Virus record (IMG/VR): IMGVR_UViG_3300033153_008048
Coordinates: 1 to 45,884 of that record
Source of the DNA: a virus
Strand: one strand, 5' to 3'
Length of the DNA: 45,884 nucleotides
Every line of letters begins with the position of its first letter. Within the stretch, counting starts at the first letter, position 1. The notes beneath the pieces were generated by a model, which did not search any database, was not told where the DNA came from, and saw nothing but the letters and a program-made list of their open reading frames with translations. Of the stretch, positions 9,832-19,350 are shown in pieces. The position numbers and the translations under genes are program-made.

Positions 9832-12699
9832 TTACCTCCTGATCGGGATGTAACCCGAGGGTGCGATGGATAGGACCGAGAGGGGAAGCGGGTCCGTCTG
9901 ACGGATAAAGACTCTCCCGTTGGAATTCCAATTGGATTCGATTTTGATATCGACCGGCCCAGTCCTCAGGGCGACGGGATCATCATAGCCCTCTTCGCTC
10001 CTGATCTTCAGCTCGTAAAGGCCATCGAGTGAGTCGTCGGTCGCCGGCGCTTGTCGACCCGCGAACATCCCGCGAGAATCCTCGACCATGGATGTGATCT
10101 GGGAGATGTTCTTCTTCTTGTCGATCAGCGTCTCTCCGTCGGCCACATCGATATCGAGTGTCGTGAGATCAGCGGTGATGGGCTGACCGGCGTGTATGAC
10201 GACATAGGCCTTGGGGAGAGTGGCCTCGCCATCCGCGACAGTGATGAGATCGTAGGCATCGTTGTTCGGGTTCGCGGCCACGAAGCCGTCGCCGAGGACT
10301 GAGATTTCCTCACCCTCGAGGTGCCAGAGACCACCGATGACCTTGATGGCCTTGCCCCAGGATGTGATCGCGACTCCCTGCATGGCGACCGGGACATCTT
10401 TGTTCGGCCTGACGCTCACGACCGTAGGGCTCGTGTACCCCTCGATCGCGGCCCGGATCAAGGTGCCCCCCGATCCAACGAGATGGATTTCATTCCCCAC
10501 ATCCGTAGCGGCGAAGAACGAGGCGCTTGCCGTCATGGTCAGAGAATCCTCGTTGGTCCAACCGCCGGCGGCAGTAAGCGTCATCGTGGTCGCGGTGGTG
10601 TTGGCCCCGTCGTGGCTGAGAGACGAGTCGACGAAGACCGAGTCCTTGATGTCGGTGATCTTTCTGGTGTGCAGCCTCTCCAGGTATCTCCTGACGCTAC
10701 CGTCGATCGTCCTCTTGATCACGAGGTAGAGCGCGTCCTCGCTTCCCTCAGGGACCGACACCACGTTCTCCACGGTTCCGCCCTTGAAGTCGTGCTGATG
10801 CCATCCCCAGATCGCGTGTTCCTTGATGTAGGTCAGGCCGAGGAGCTTGCCGTCGTTGCGGGCGACCCACACGATCGAGTGAGGAATCTGCTGAAAGGCC
10901 CAGTCTGCGATGGCGTAGTTATCGAAGAGGTGCGCTGCGAAGACGGTGAGGTCGTTGCCCCTGTACCCATCGACCTCGAAATCAAAGCCAAGGTCTCGGA
11001 CAACGGTGCCACGAGCCTGGACGAAGAGCGCGGTGTTGTTGATGATCAGCGGGCGGAGGTCACCGCTGCCGCTGTAGGAGATTTGCTTCGGGTTTATCTC
11101 TCCGGGGAGCAGAGCGCCGGCGGAGTTCCCTTGGGCCGTCCACTCACCGGAGGCCGTGAAGATCACCAAGCCGCCAAGGTCGATCAGGTTCTTGACCGCG
11201 TTGACCTGGGTGCCGGCCAGATTCCAAGAGACAGCATCGTTGTCTTGGAGCGGTGATCGGATGGAGAAGTTCGCGAGGTTGCCAGTCTTAGAGCCCCATA
11301 TCTTCTCGATCTCGGTGTTGGTATTGGAGAACATTCTCCTCTGCTGAAAGTAGGCCACCGCCGATGGATACTTGTCGGTGGCATTGAACAGCCGTTGCTC
11401 GACCGGTGGGGTGTCGGAGATATCTGGCTCGAGCAGCCCCTCATCCCGAAATTTTGCAGAGCTTGTCGTGCCGATGTATCCGAAGATGCCGTTGGACTCC
11501 CGGTAGATGTTATAGGAGGACGCATCCTCGATGAGCGAAGCGCCCAGTTCGATCCTGATCGGGTTGGTCTTGGTCGGCGCGGACGCTGCGGGCAGCTTCA
11601 CTGCCTCAAGCCACGCCACCCCGCCCGAGGAGTAGGCCGTATGCCCACTCGAGTCTTCGCCGAGAAGTTTGAATGTGGTCGCGGTCACCACTTCGATATC
11701 GAAGGTTCGGCCCTCAAGCTCGATCATCCCACCGCCGTTATCGACGAAAATCCTGTCAGCGGGGATGGTGAGTCCTGTCTCGCTTACGAGGCCATGCGCG
11801 ACGGATGTGGTGACGACGGCGGGGTTGGCCTGGGTTATATTGGTTATGGTCAGAGCGGTCGGTGTCGTCGCGCTCCAACCCCTCCCCGGGAGAGACTCCT
11901 CGCCGGTGTCCTTATGGATGGCTGTCACCTTGTACCTGTAGGTGTCCGAGGCCACGCCGCCGACAAACGCAGTGACGTAATCTGGGGACGCGACCGAGGG
12001 GGCCGTGGTGAAGGTGTCGAGCGACCAACTGATATCTCCCAACCGAGAGAGGTTCCTCGGGCGATGTGAAGGATGGGCGATCGTGATCACATCGGCGGAC
12101 TGGGCGTAATTGAGCGTCGAGAGGTCGGCCTCCGGGTAGGGCGTGACGATCTCGTAGACCTTGGCGGATTCACCTCCAGAGACGTATGCATCGAAAGCCG
12201 TGGAGTCGAGGTCGGTCGTGCCGTCCATGTGCTGCAGGGAGTAGGTGGTCCCGCTCAGTACGGTGAGCTTGAAATTGCGACCGTTGACCTGGGTCATGCC
12301 CACGACATCGGCCACCTGGACCTCATCCCCGGAGGTGTATCCGTGAGCCCCGCTCGTGGTCACTACCGCAGGATCGGCCTGGGTGATCCCGGTGATCGTC
12401 TTCGCGGCCAAGGCCTGTTGCACCCCGTTCTTGTGGACCCGCATATAGAGGTCACCGAATTCGAGGACGTAGGTCTGCTCGGTGTTGAAGACGAACCGGA
12501 CGAGGCGAACCGTCTTCGATGGGAACTTGGTCTCGGAGAGGAACTGAGTCCCCGGCCTGTTATCGACACCGCCGTGCCGCTTCACGAAAAAATTACGGCA
12601 CTGCCGCAGACCGGTCTTGTATTTGGACTGGTCGGTGCGGGCGTAGATTGAAGGCGCGATCTCGCCGCCGGCCAGAGACCGCTGAGAGAGGATCGACAT
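9832..12699 (-). CDS. Tail tubular protein B / tail nozzle (T7 gp12-like), 955 aa
   Basis: The N-terminus contains SLAGGEIAPSIYARTDQSKY and RNFFVKRHGGVDNRPGTQFL, a hallmark of podovirus tail nozzle proteins. The remainder is beta-rich and of the expected size. Repeated segments such as ITGITQADPAVVTTSGAHG (near residue 100) and ITNITQANPAVVTTSVAHG (near residue 290) suggest a duplicated insertion domain of the kind seen in nozzle tips. The gene starts directly after the stop of the tail adaptor gene and ends two bases before the gp14-like gene. It would form the lower tail cone through which DNA leaves. Confidence 0.9.
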   Translation of the reverse strand: MSILSQRSLAGGEIAPSIYARTDQSKYKTGLRQCRNFFVKRHGGVDNRPGTQFLSETKFPSKTVRLVRFVFNTEQTYVLEFGDLYMRVHKNGVQQALAAKTITGITQADPAVVTTSGAHGYTSGDEVQVADVVGMTQVNGRNFKLTVLSGTTYSLQHMDGTTDLDSTAFDAYVSGGESAKVYEIVTPYPEADLSTLNYAQSADVITIAHPSHRPRNLSRLGDISWSLDTFTTAPSVASPDYVTAFVGGVASDTYRYKVTAIHKDTGEESLPGRGWSATTPTALTITNITQANPAVVTTSVAHGLVSETGLTIPADRIFVDNGGGMIELEGRTFDIEVVTATTFKLLGEDSSGHTAYSSGGVAWLEAVKLPAASAPTKTNPIRIELGASLIEDASSYNIYRESNGIFGYIGTTSSAKFRDEGLLEPDISDTPPVEQRLFNATDKYPSAVAYFQQRRMFSNTNTEIEKIWGSKTGNLANFSIRSPLQDNDAVSWNLAGTQVNAVKNLIDLGGLVIFTASGEWTAQGNSAGALLPGEINPKQISYSGSGDLRPLIINNTALFVQARGTVVRDLGFDFEVDGYRGNDLTVFAAHLFDNYAIADWAFQQIPHSIVWVARNDGKLLGLTYIKEHAIWGWHQHDFKGGTVENVVSVPEGSEDALYLVIKRTIDGSVRRYLERLHTRKITDIKDSVFVDSSLSHDGANTTATTMTLTAAGGWTNEDSLTMTASASFFAATDVGNEIHLVGSGGTLIRAAIEGYTSPTVVSVRPNKDVPVAMQGVAITSWGKAIKVIGGLWHLEGEEISVLGDGFVAANPNNDAYDLITVADGEATLPKAYVVIHAGQPITADLTTLDIDVADGETLIDKKKNISQITSMVEDSRGMFAGRQAPATDDSLDGLYELKIRSEEGYDDPVALRTGPVDIKIESNWNSNGRVFIRQTDPLPLSVLSIAPSGYIPIRR

Positions 12700-13311
12700 C
12701 TATTCCCTCGATGCCTCGAGTTCGGAGCGCGGAGGCTGACCGATGTCCTGCTCATTGGCCGCGTTGGACTGGGCGGCAGTGAGGTCGAGAGTGTAGAGGG
12801 CCATCACATCCCTGGCAAGCTTGAAGGGGTCTCCCCTGGTGATCCTGGGCGCGATCTCAACAGCAAGGCGCTTGGAGAAGGCTACGAGGAAATCCGGTGG
12901 GAAGCGAGACTCTTGTGTGATCCGCCGCGTGTACTCGACCTTGGCGGGGCTCTCGTTGGTGTAGATGAGCTGCCCTTCATCATCCTCCCCTATGATGTGG
13001 GGAATCTTCTGGTCCTGGCCGGGATTGGCTACGCCGCTCTGGAACCGCCTAAACATCACGCAGTCTGGCGGGTAGCGGTAGCTGTAGGCCCACTCGTCGG
13101 TCTCTGAGGGGTTGTCGGCCACGAGCGCCAAGGTGGCGAACCTGCGGGCGAAGGGCCAAGCGAAGTCTCGAAGCACAAGGTCGCGGATCGGGACGTAGAA
13201 GCGCCGGCAAGCAGAAGCCTCCGCGCTCTTCTCGTTTTCGAGGTTGCCGATCTCCTTGCTCACGCCAAGAGTCGACAGCGCCATGTTCGCTATCTCGGTA
13301 TCCGAGGCCAT
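12700..13311 (-). CDS. Tail tubular protein A / head-tail adaptor (T7 gp11-like), 203 aa
   Basis: The N-terminus DTEIANMALSTLGVSKEIGN followed by CRRFYVPIRDLVLRDFAWPF is typical of podovirus tail adaptors, which form the ring between portal and nozzle. The length matches the family. The start is an ATG at 13311 preceded by GGAGGGATAGGTC. It is immediately followed by the nozzle gene, as in T7. Confidence 0.88.
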   Translation of the reverse strand: MASDTEIANMALSTLGVSKEIGNLENEKSAEASACRRFYVPIRDLVLRDFAWPFARRFATLALVADNPSETDEWAYSYRYPPDCVMFRRFQSGVANPGQDQKIPHIIGEDDEGQLIYTNESPAKVEYTRRITQESRFPPDFLVAFSKRLAVEIAPRITRGDPFKLARDVMALYTLDLTAAQSNAANEQDIGQPPRSELEASRE

Positions 13312-13323
13312 GACCTATCCCTC

Positions 13324-13635
13324 CTACTTCTTCCCGAAGATTCCGCCGTCCTCGCCCTTGTCCTCGCCGAGGTCCTTGGCGGTGATCTGGAGGCCCATAT
13401 TCCGTGTCTTGTCGCTTCCCGAGTGTTCGCGGACGGAGACCGACTCGACCTTGACGCGGGCCTTGAGCAACAGGACCGTGCCTACAGCCGGCAGGTCATC
13501 GAGACCGAGCTTCTCCATGGAGTCTTCCTCTAGGTGGAGGCTGAGACCGTATGGGTATCTGGGCTCTTCCGGTTTTATTTCGGCGCAGACAGTCCCCCTT
13601 TCTTGTGGGGCCAACTTCATATTTTTGAGTGCCAT
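13324..13635 (-). CDS. Capsid staple-like protein, 103 aa
   Basis: Starts MALKNMKLAPQERG and contains RYPYGLSLHLEEDSMEKLGL and a C-terminal LQITAKDLG. I recognise this pattern from small head proteins annotated as capsid staple proteins in related podoviruses, placed between cement and tail adaptor genes. AGGAGGAGCC precedes the ATG. The likely role is binding across capsomers on the mature head. The family assignment is from memory of the motif and needs a profile search. Confidence 0.6.
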   Translation of the reverse strand: MALKNMKLAPQERGTVCAEIKPEEPRYPYGLSLHLEEDSMEKLGLDDLPAVGTVLLLKARVKVESVSVREHSGSDKTRNMGLQITAKDLGEDKGEDGGIFGKK

Positions 13636-13644
13636 GGCTCCTCC

Positions 13645-13959
13645 TTAGGAGAACTTCCCGATCCCCACAGCGGCCACACCGGCTGCGGTGGTGATCTTCC
13701 ATCCAGGGGTCGTCGCGTTCTTGGCGCGGGCCCCTATCTCGGCCCAGTAGACACCGATCGGAGTGTTGGCAGCAAGGAGCGGAATCGCACTGCCGTTGCC
13801 GTCCTTGATACTCACCGCGCTCGTGGCGGCGGTCGTGACGGTCATGGTGACACGCTCTAGGATGTCTCCCAGTGCGCCTGTCGGCCCGAGGACCTGATCG
13901 GTTTGACTGGCCGCGACGGCCTCGTAGTCCATATTGAAATCGAATCGTGGGCTTCCCAT
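13645..13959 (-). CDS. Small head protein, possible decoration protein, 104 aa
   Basis: A beta-rich, Thr/Ala/Gly-rich small protein (VTMTVTTAATSAVSIKDGNG) with no charged tails or membrane segment. It sits within the run of head genes and has a strong AGGAGGAG site before its ATG. I do not recognise the family. The context suggests a head decoration or completion protein. Confidence 0.7.
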   Translation of the reverse strand: MGSPRFDFNMDYEAVAASQTDQVLGPTGALGDILERVTMTVTTAATSAVSIKDGNGSAIPLLAANTPIGVYWAEIGARAKNATTPGWKITTAAGVAAVGIGKFS

Positions 13960-14016
13960 TAAACTCCTCCTCAGAAAGCATGGGGGGCCGAGGCCGAAAC
14001 CCCGACCCCCCCGCTA

Positions 14017-14259
14017 TCAGATTACCCCTTCCTTCTTCTTGTCGGGGTCGGACTTCTCGATCTTCACGGGCTTCCCTTCCTTCTCAGACACCTTGCGCAT
14101 CCAGGTGTCCGAGAACTGCTGCTCGGGTGTGAGGGTGAGCTTTTTCAACTTGCCCAGTTTATCCTTCGACACCCCGGTCCTGGTCGTCAACTCGAAGACC
14201 TGTCCCGGCTTGATGCGGCAGTTCCCGTAGTAACCGAGTTCTATTGCTTGAACTTTCAT
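14017..14259 (-). CDS. Small structural-region protein of unknown function, 80 aa
   Basis: Starts MKVQAIELGYYGNCRIKPGQ with a GGAGAACGAC site before the ATG. The N-terminal half looks like a small beta barrel (GQVFELTTRTG), and the C-terminus is Lys/Glu-rich. Similar short genes occur between cement and adaptor genes in related phages, but no function is known to me. Confidence 0.7.
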   Translation of the reverse strand: MKVQAIELGYYGNCRIKPGQVFELTTRTGVSKDKLGKLKKLTLTPEQQFSDTWMRKVSEKEGKPVKIEKSDPDKKKEGVI

Positions 14260-14290
14260 GTCGTTCTCCTTTCAGCGTTGCCTTGACTGG

Positions 14291-14728
14291 TTAGCTGATG
14301 GTATACCCGATCGGATAGGACTTATCGAGCTGCGGGTTCTTCGTGAGGAACGCCGTGAAGGAACCTGTGGTGAGGTTTCCGTTGGCCGGGGTGTAGTAAA
14401 CGCGGGTGAACTGCTCCCACGGGTTGTCACCCACGGCGGGAAGTCTGACCACGAACCGAGTACCGATCGCGGAGAGCGCCGGGAACACCCCGACGGCCAT
14501 CACGGTAAGCGGAGAGCCCATGGCTGCAAGCGCGTCGGTCTGAAGGATCACCGCCAGGGTCGAGTCCGACCCCGCGTCCGTCATCGCCACATCGCACTGC
14601 ACCACGAGGTACAGGTCCTCACCGACACCAAGTTCCCTTGCGGCCTGATGGTCGATGAGGTTGGTCGAAGCCGCAGCGGCGGTAACCGCCTGGGCATCCG
14701 AGTACAGATTTTCCTTATCATGGATCAT
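14291..14728 (-). CDS. Bbp16-like capsid cement protein, 145 aa
   Basis: The opening residues MIHDKENLYSDAQAVT, then STNLIDHQAARELGVGEDLY, match the Bbp16 family of Bordetella phage BPP-1, a cement protein on the outer capsid. The length is as expected. It lies directly downstream of the major capsid gene, and the ATG at 14728 is preceded by GGAG at eight bases. Confidence 0.85.
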   Translation of the reverse strand: MIHDKENLYSDAQAVTAAAASTNLIDHQAARELGVGEDLYLVVQCDVAMTDAGSDSTLAVILQTDALAAMGSPLTVMAVGVFPALSAIGTRFVVRLPAVGDNPWEQFTRVYYTPANGNLTTGSFTAFLTKNPQLDKSYPIGYTIS

Positions 14729-14755
14729 TTCATTTTCTCCTTTGGTCTCGTGGTC

Positions 14756-15757
14756 TTAGCTTACGAGCGCCTCGGTCTCGAGGATCGCATCGCAGGTGCG
14801 GACAGGGATGCCCCGGAACGTGGGGATCGAGTGGCCGTCGACATCCTTATATACGAGCCCGCCACCGGAGATCACATCGTCCCGGCGCTGAATGTCGAGC
14901 ATCTGGAAGACAGTCCGGTTCATGTAGAACGCGGGCTTGCCCATGCGGACGTTCGGGATGCGGTGGATCGCCCTGATCATCAGATCGATCAGGTCCGCAG
15001 CCGAGGTCTTGGTCACGAGCGCGGACACATCGATGTTGCAGATGCGAACCGCGAAGCGCCAGTCCTTCAGCGCAAGGCCGCACTTCCACATGAAGTGGTC
15101 GCGATAGGCCCTCATCCGATTGCCGGCGATACCGGCGGTCGTCTCCACCGTCTCGATCTGGAGGTCCTCATGCTCGAGGCCCGCGATCGATCCCTTCGGG
15201 AAGATGCCGAAGAGGGTGTTCTGTCCCCAGACGAGGAGCCAGATGGAGGTGTTGTCGCCTCCCACTCCGCCACCGACCAGGATGTTCTGGGCGTTGTTGG
15301 CAGAGAGACTGGAGTAGCGGACGGACAGTCCGGTGAACTCCTCGGAAGCGATCCCGCTGTTCCCGTAGAACAGGGTGCTTGCCTCTTCCTGGTTCATGGC
15401 CTCGATGAACGCCTGGGCTTCCGAGAGACGGAAGGCGGCGACATTGTTGTTGAGCTTCGCAAGCTCGACATCGACTTCGGACCACGCATCCATCATACCG
15501 ACGGCCTCGTCCACCTGTGCGGTGGTCGACTTCGACGGCTGTACGCCCTGGTTGATGAGCCTCCAGGCTACGGTGGGCAGACCGGTACGCATGGTCGTGC
15601 GGTGCCCCGTGGGCAAGTTGCCTTCCATCCACAACTGGTCCGCGAGGATTTCGTTGGTCTGCGAGAGCATCTCAACGATTGCGGGAACCTTGCCATCCGG
15701 GTCAAGACGTTTGGCCCAGTCGGCGAGGGTAAGGACATTGGAACCTAGGGTTGCCAT
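14756..15757 (-). CDS. Major capsid protein (GP7-type, HK97 fold), 333 aa
   Basis: Starts MATLGSNVLTLADWAKRLDP and contains LPTGHRTTMRTGLPTVAWR and VDVELAKLNNNVAAFRLSEA, a pattern I recognise from GP7-type major capsid proteins of BPP-1-like podoviruses. The C-terminus has GIPVRTCDAILETEA, typical of the family's P-domain end. A strong AAGGAGAAATAACC site precedes the ATG. It lies between the scaffold and the cement gene. No separate maturation protease gene is visible next to it. Confidence 0.88.
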   Translation of the reverse strand: MATLGSNVLTLADWAKRLDPDGKVPAIVEMLSQTNEILADQLWMEGNLPTGHRTTMRTGLPTVAWRLINQGVQPSKSTTAQVDEAVGMMDAWSEVDVELAKLNNNVAAFRLSEAQAFIEAMNQEEASTLFYGNSGIASEEFTGLSVRYSSLSANNAQNILVGGGVGGDNTSIWLLVWGQNTLFGIFPKGSIAGLEHEDLQIETVETTAGIAGNRMRAYRDHFMWKCGLALKDWRFAVRICNIDVSALVTKTSAADLIDLMIRAIHRIPNVRMGKPAFYMNRTVFQMLDIQRRDDVISGGGLVYKDVDGHSIPTFRGIPVRTCDAILETEALVS

Positions 15758-15760
15758 TGG

Positions 15761-16405
15761 TTATTTCTCCTTGGGTTTGGTGGTGTCACCGTAGAAGAGG
15801 ACCTCGTGGGATTTCTTTTCCTTCGCTTGCGCGTTAGGAAGGACGAGCTGATCCTCCGACATACTCTTCCCGATGCGGACAAGCATCCGCACGACATGGG
15901 GGTGGTTTCCCAACCCAGTCGTATTCAATGTTTCACTGAGTTCTGGAGCGAAGCGCTTCACGACCCGCTTAGAGAGTTCGGAGTTCTTCTCGAAGTCTTC
16001 TCCGCCTATCTCTTTGTCGGCCTTGAGTTCGTCGATCCAGGCGACTGCCTGTTTTGCCATCTTTGCCTTTTCCCCGTCGACGTAGGTCTTTACAGAATCG
16101 TTCTCGAGTTGCAGCTCCGCTTGTGCCTCTTCTGCGGTGAGTTTAAGCTCCTTTGAACGGGAGGCTATTCTCTCCACGGCATCAGCGTCGAGTAACGAGC
16201 CCTCAGGGAGCGTGAGATCGTACTTTTCGGGCACGATGCGTTCAGGCTCCGGGGGGTCCTTGGTCACGGTTTTGGGCGGCTTCTCTTCCGTCACCGGCGG
16301 GGTTTCCTCCCCTTCCTTTGTCTTGGGGGGAGTCTCCTCACCAGTCTTCGTCGCCGCAGCCGCGTTGGTTGATTCCTTTACGGGCGGTTTTTCTTCTTCA
16401 GCCAT
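15761..16405 (-). CDS. Capsid scaffolding protein, 214 aa
   Basis: A Glu/Lys/Pro/Thr-rich disordered N-terminus is followed by a helical segment (LKLTAEEAQAELQLENDSVK) and a C-terminus with HPHVVRMLVRIGKSMSEDQL. This composition, with its place directly upstream of the capsid gene, is characteristic of scaffold proteins. I see no serine protease motif, so it is probably scaffold only. Its start lies inside the end of the Bbp19-like gene. Confidence 0.8.
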   Translation of the reverse strand: MAEEEKPPVKESTNAAAATKTGEETPPKTKEGEETPPVTEEKPPKTVTKDPPEPERIVPEKYDLTLPEGSLLDADAVERIASRSKELKLTAEEAQAELQLENDSVKTYVDGEKAKMAKQAVAWIDELKADKEIGGEDFEKNSELSKRVVKRFAPELSETLNTTGLGNHPHVVRMLVRIGKSMSEDQLVLPNAQAKEKKSHEVLFYGDTTKPKEK

Positions 16406-16697
16406 TTGATCCCTCTCGTTTGCGAGATTCTTGCATCATCAAGATCAGTGCGTCGGGGTCGGACTCCATCACGAGAGCCTCGACCTGCAGAGAGAGAGCC
16501 CGCTTGCCCTCAAGGAATGAGCCTTGCGCGTTGCCGGTGAAGGTGACGGAGTGGATGCCGCCCATCCCGAGGATGTCCCAGATCACGACCCGTCCACTCG
16601 GGGAGCTGAGAACCTCGCGCATCGAATCATGGAGGCGCTTCTCGGTGAAGGTTGACTTGGCCTTCTCGTTCTTTGGATCGTTCTTCTGGCCGCTCAT
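16398..16697 (-). CDS. Bbp19-like phage protein, 99 aa
   Basis: The segment RVVIWDILGMGGIHSVTFTG followed by FLEGKRALSLQVEALVMESD matches the Bbp19 family, small proteins between portal and scaffold in BPP-1-like phages. A GAGGAGAAAG site precedes the ATG. Its role in the virion is not established. The stop overlaps the scaffold start by eight bases. Confidence 0.75.
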   Translation of the reverse strand: MSGQKNDPKNEKAKSTFTEKRLHDSMREVLSSPSGRVVIWDILGMGGIHSVTFTGNAQGSFLEGKRALSLQVEALVMESDPDALILMMQESRKREGSNG

Positions 16698-16766
16698 CTT
16701 TCTCCTCGGTGTAATAGCATGAAAGTCTGGTCTGATTCAAATATCCCGTCGGTAGAGATCATTCCC

Positions 16767-18542
16767 CTACGCTCCCTCTACGATCTGTCCCGCCTGGGAC
16801 TGGTCGATCAATCGCTTGAGCGCGGTGTCGTCCTCACCGATCTTGGCCTCGCCGAGGTCCTTGGCAGCAGCCGCGCCGGTCTTGATGGCCTCCATCTGCT
16901 GCTGTGCCGCTATAAGCTTTGCCCGTTTCTCCCTGCGCTTCTCGACCTCTTCGTCGGATCGTATGATGGAAGTCGGGACGCTCGTGCCATCCCCGTACTC
17001 GTCGATCATCTGGTCGATGTCGACCTTGTCCATATCGGCGGGATCACCGGTCTGCTGCGCGATGTTCCCTACGAAGCCGGCGAACCGCTCGATGGTCGCT
17101 ACCCCGATGAGCTTCTGCGCTTGGGCCATGATCGAGATGTACTCGACCTTCAGCTCCTTGTTCGAGAGACTCTCGGGGGGCGGAGGGATAACACCTTGTC
17201 GAGCCATGATCGCGAAGGTGATGTCGATGAGGGGGTCCAGAATATCCTGGTTGAGCTGCTCAAGGACGGGACCAAGAGCAAGAAGCTTCTCCTCTTTGCG
17301 CTCTGCGATCTCGGTCGCGGTGATCTGCCGGCGATCGGTTTCGATGAGCATGAGGAACAGGTCTTCGTAGAACGTGCGGCTGACCCTCTGGCGGACTTGG
17401 GTTTGCTTGCCTTCCCACTCTTGAATCTTCGGCTTGACCTCGTAGACTGCCCTGAAACCCTTCGAGCCTTCTCGCTCATCAGTGTAGTTCATCTCTCCTG
17501 GGAGAAGCGAGGTCCGCACACTCTTGAGGCTCGAGGGCCCCACGACCGGCGGGCTGATGGACTTCTCCATCGCTTGCATCGATCGCTTCTCACCGAGCTG
17601 CAACTGCTTGATGTCGCCGAGCGCCGTCATCCCGGGGCAATCGGTGGCGTAGACATCCTCGCCTGTCACCTCCCATCTACCGCAGAGCGCCGGGAACTCG
17701 TCGTACCCCTTCTCCCTTAGGAAGATGTCGTCCTTCGGGTTGAAGTGGATGGAGTTCTTCGCGTCCGGGGAACCCTTCTCGTAGGTGACCGACATGAACC
17801 TCTTGAACTTGGACTCGAGCTTCTTGGGGTCGTACTTGGGGTTGGCCTTGATGCAGTGGCAGACATCGATCCAGACCTCATGCTCACCCGTGTTCCACAT
17901 TTTCGTGACGGTCTCGCTCAGATTGCCGCCGACCACGATGCCGTCCTTGACTTCGCCGTACTCCTCCACGAGCTGCCTGACGGTCATGCGCCACTCACGG
18001 AAGAAGACGCGGACTCGGCGCTTGAAATCGTTGGCGATCATGTAGCTGCCGATCGGGAAAGGGGTCGTGCGGATCACGGTGTCGAAGTCCTCTTCCACCA
18101 TGAAAGCACCGGTGCCGAAGACTCCCATGTCGCCGTAGAGGATCGGGAGGGTGTTGTAGAGGTTTGATCGCAGGAAGACGGTCCTCATCCTCTGGGTCAC
18201 GATGTCGAGCCACGCCTTCACATCGCCCTGCTCGTTGAGGTCCGGGTCCGGGGTCGTGAGGCGGAACCATGGCCGCGCCGGGGAGGTGATGCCTCCCACC
18301 ATGCCGGCTCTGAGAGTCCGGGCGGCGAGGGTGGCAGTGGAGTCGATGATCTTGAGGTTGCGACGATCGCCCTTGTTCACATCGGATACGAAGAAGCGGC
18401 CTCGGCGCGGGAGGATGTAATCGTTGAGGTCCTGCCAGTGGGGCTTGAAGGTGGATCGCTCGTTGAGGAGTTGCGCCCGGAGATACTCGAGCCTGGAACG
18501 CTCTGTGATCTTGGTCTGCGTGTAGGGGTTCTCGTTAGCCAC
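16767..18542 (-). CDS. Portal (head-to-tail connector) protein, 591 aa
   Basis: Contains LLNERSTFKPHWQDLNDYIL, PRRGRF and LRAGMVGGITSPARPWFRL, then DMGVFGTGAFMVEED, the recognisable pattern of Head-tail_con portals of T7/BPP-1-like podoviruses. It forms the dodecameric DNA gateway at one capsid vertex and the docking site for terminase. The start is GTG at 18542 with GGAGGG six bases upstream; no ATG lies near. The C-terminus is charged and helical, as usual for the barrel region. Confidence 0.93.
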   Translation of the reverse strand: MANENPYTQTKITERSRLEYLRAQLLNERSTFKPHWQDLNDYILPRRGRFFVSDVNKGDRRNLKIIDSTATLAARTLRAGMVGGITSPARPWFRLTTPDPDLNEQGDVKAWLDIVTQRMRTVFLRSNLYNTLPILYGDMGVFGTGAFMVEEDFDTVIRTTPFPIGSYMIANDFKRRVRVFFREWRMTVRQLVEEYGEVKDGIVVGGNLSETVTKMWNTGEHEVWIDVCHCIKANPKYDPKKLESKFKRFMSVTYEKGSPDAKNSIHFNPKDDIFLREKGYDEFPALCGRWEVTGEDVYATDCPGMTALGDIKQLQLGEKRSMQAMEKSISPPVVGPSSLKSVRTSLLPGEMNYTDEREGSKGFRAVYEVKPKIQEWEGKQTQVRQRVSRTFYEDLFLMLIETDRRQITATEIAERKEEKLLALGPVLEQLNQDILDPLIDITFAIMARQGVIPPPPESLSNKELKVEYISIMAQAQKLIGVATIERFAGFVGNIAQQTGDPADMDKVDIDQMIDEYGDGTSVPTSIIRSDEEVEKRREKRAKLIAAQQQMEAIKTGAAAAKDLGEAKIGEDDTALKRLIDQSQAGQIVEGA

Positions 18543-18545
18543 TAC

Positions 18546-18878
18546 TTACCCTCCGAGGAGAGTCTTGCCGCTCTGTTGGATGCCGCCGATCTCGCCCAGA
18601 CCCTTGGGGCCCGTGAGGATCGTGCTGCGCCGGCCTTTGGCTGCGGCGGAGATAGCTCGTTGTCTGCGCCGGCCCGTGGTCCTCGCCGCTTCGGCTGCGG
18701 TCTCGGATTCCTCCTGATCCCTGCGGGCGGTGGCCTCGGCGAGGAGTTTCGTCTGCGACTCCTCCCGCTTCTTCGACTGCTTGGAGGCTTCTTTCCTCGC
18801 CGCCTTGGATTCGGATACCTGGAAGCCAACCCCGATCGCGGTCAGGATGGTCCCGAGAGCAGCATTGTTCTCGCCCAT
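18546..18878 (-). CDS. Small virion-associated protein of unknown function, 110 aa
   Basis: A short hydrophobic N-terminus (ALGTILTAIGVGFQVS) is followed by a long basic/acidic helix (ARKEASKQSKKREESQTKLL) and a Gly-rich tail. Similar genes sit beside the portal in related podoviruses. It starts as TAATG with the upstream acetyltransferase gene and has AAGGAGG nearby. I cannot assign a function. Confidence 0.65.
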   Translation of the reverse strand: MGENNAALGTILTAIGVGFQVSESKAARKEASKQSKKREESQTKLLAEATARRDQEESETAAEAARTTGRRRQRAISAAAKGRRSTILTGPKGLGEIGGIQQSGKTLLGG

Positions 18879-19342
18879 TATGAAATCCTCCTTGCGTAGC
18901 CCTTGCCGATGAGGGTGTATCCCATCCTCTTGAGCAGCGGGCTGAAGTCGTTGTGGACCGTCACATGGTGGTGGATCACGCGGACTCCATCTTCGGCAAG
19001 CGCCTGATCACACCACTTGAGAAATCGATAGCCATTCGTTCCACGCCGGCCAATGGAAGAGAGGAAGAAGGTGTCCTGGGTCGCCTCGATAGAAGTCTGC
19101 CGATGAAGGTGCGGAATGACCATGAAGGTCGCGTACCCAACCACGCGTCCCTGAAGCGCAGTCTCACGGGCGGTGAAAAGCCGAAGGATGCCGGCTCGTT
19201 CGATTGCAGCGTATTTGTCGAGTGCAGGGTCAAGCTCAATCTCTCTGAAGCTCCCGACCTCGCGCTGATGGTCTTGAGCCAGGGCCAGAAGCTCTGCGGT
19301 GAGCGGCGGTTCGAACAGTTCTCTTGCGAACTCAAGGCCCAT
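18878..19342 (-). CDS. GNAT-like acetyltransferase, 154 aa
   Basis: The length, beta/alpha layout and segments GRVVGYATFMVIPHLHRQTS and FLKWCDQALAEDGVRVIHHH, ending FSPLLKRMGYTLIGKGY, fit the GNAT fold. GNAT-like genes next to terminase and portal are frequent in this phage group; the substrate is unknown. A promoter-like sequence ends eight bases before its ATG, with no room for a ribosome-binding site, so the transcript may be leaderless. It is the first gene of the late head operon. Confidence 0.65.
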   Translation of the reverse strand: MGLEFARELFEPPLTAELLALAQDHQREVGSFREIELDPALDKYAAIERAGILRLFTARETALQGRVVGYATFMVIPHLHRQTSIEATQDTFFLSSIGRRGTNGYRFLKWCDQALAEDGVRVIHHHVTVHNDFSPLLKRMGYTLIGKGYARRIS

Positions 19343-19350
19343 TCGTGTAG

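Noticed and set aside
14258-15748. 496-codon open frame on the plus strand
   Set aside because: Antisense to the capsid and cement genes, which have family signatures.
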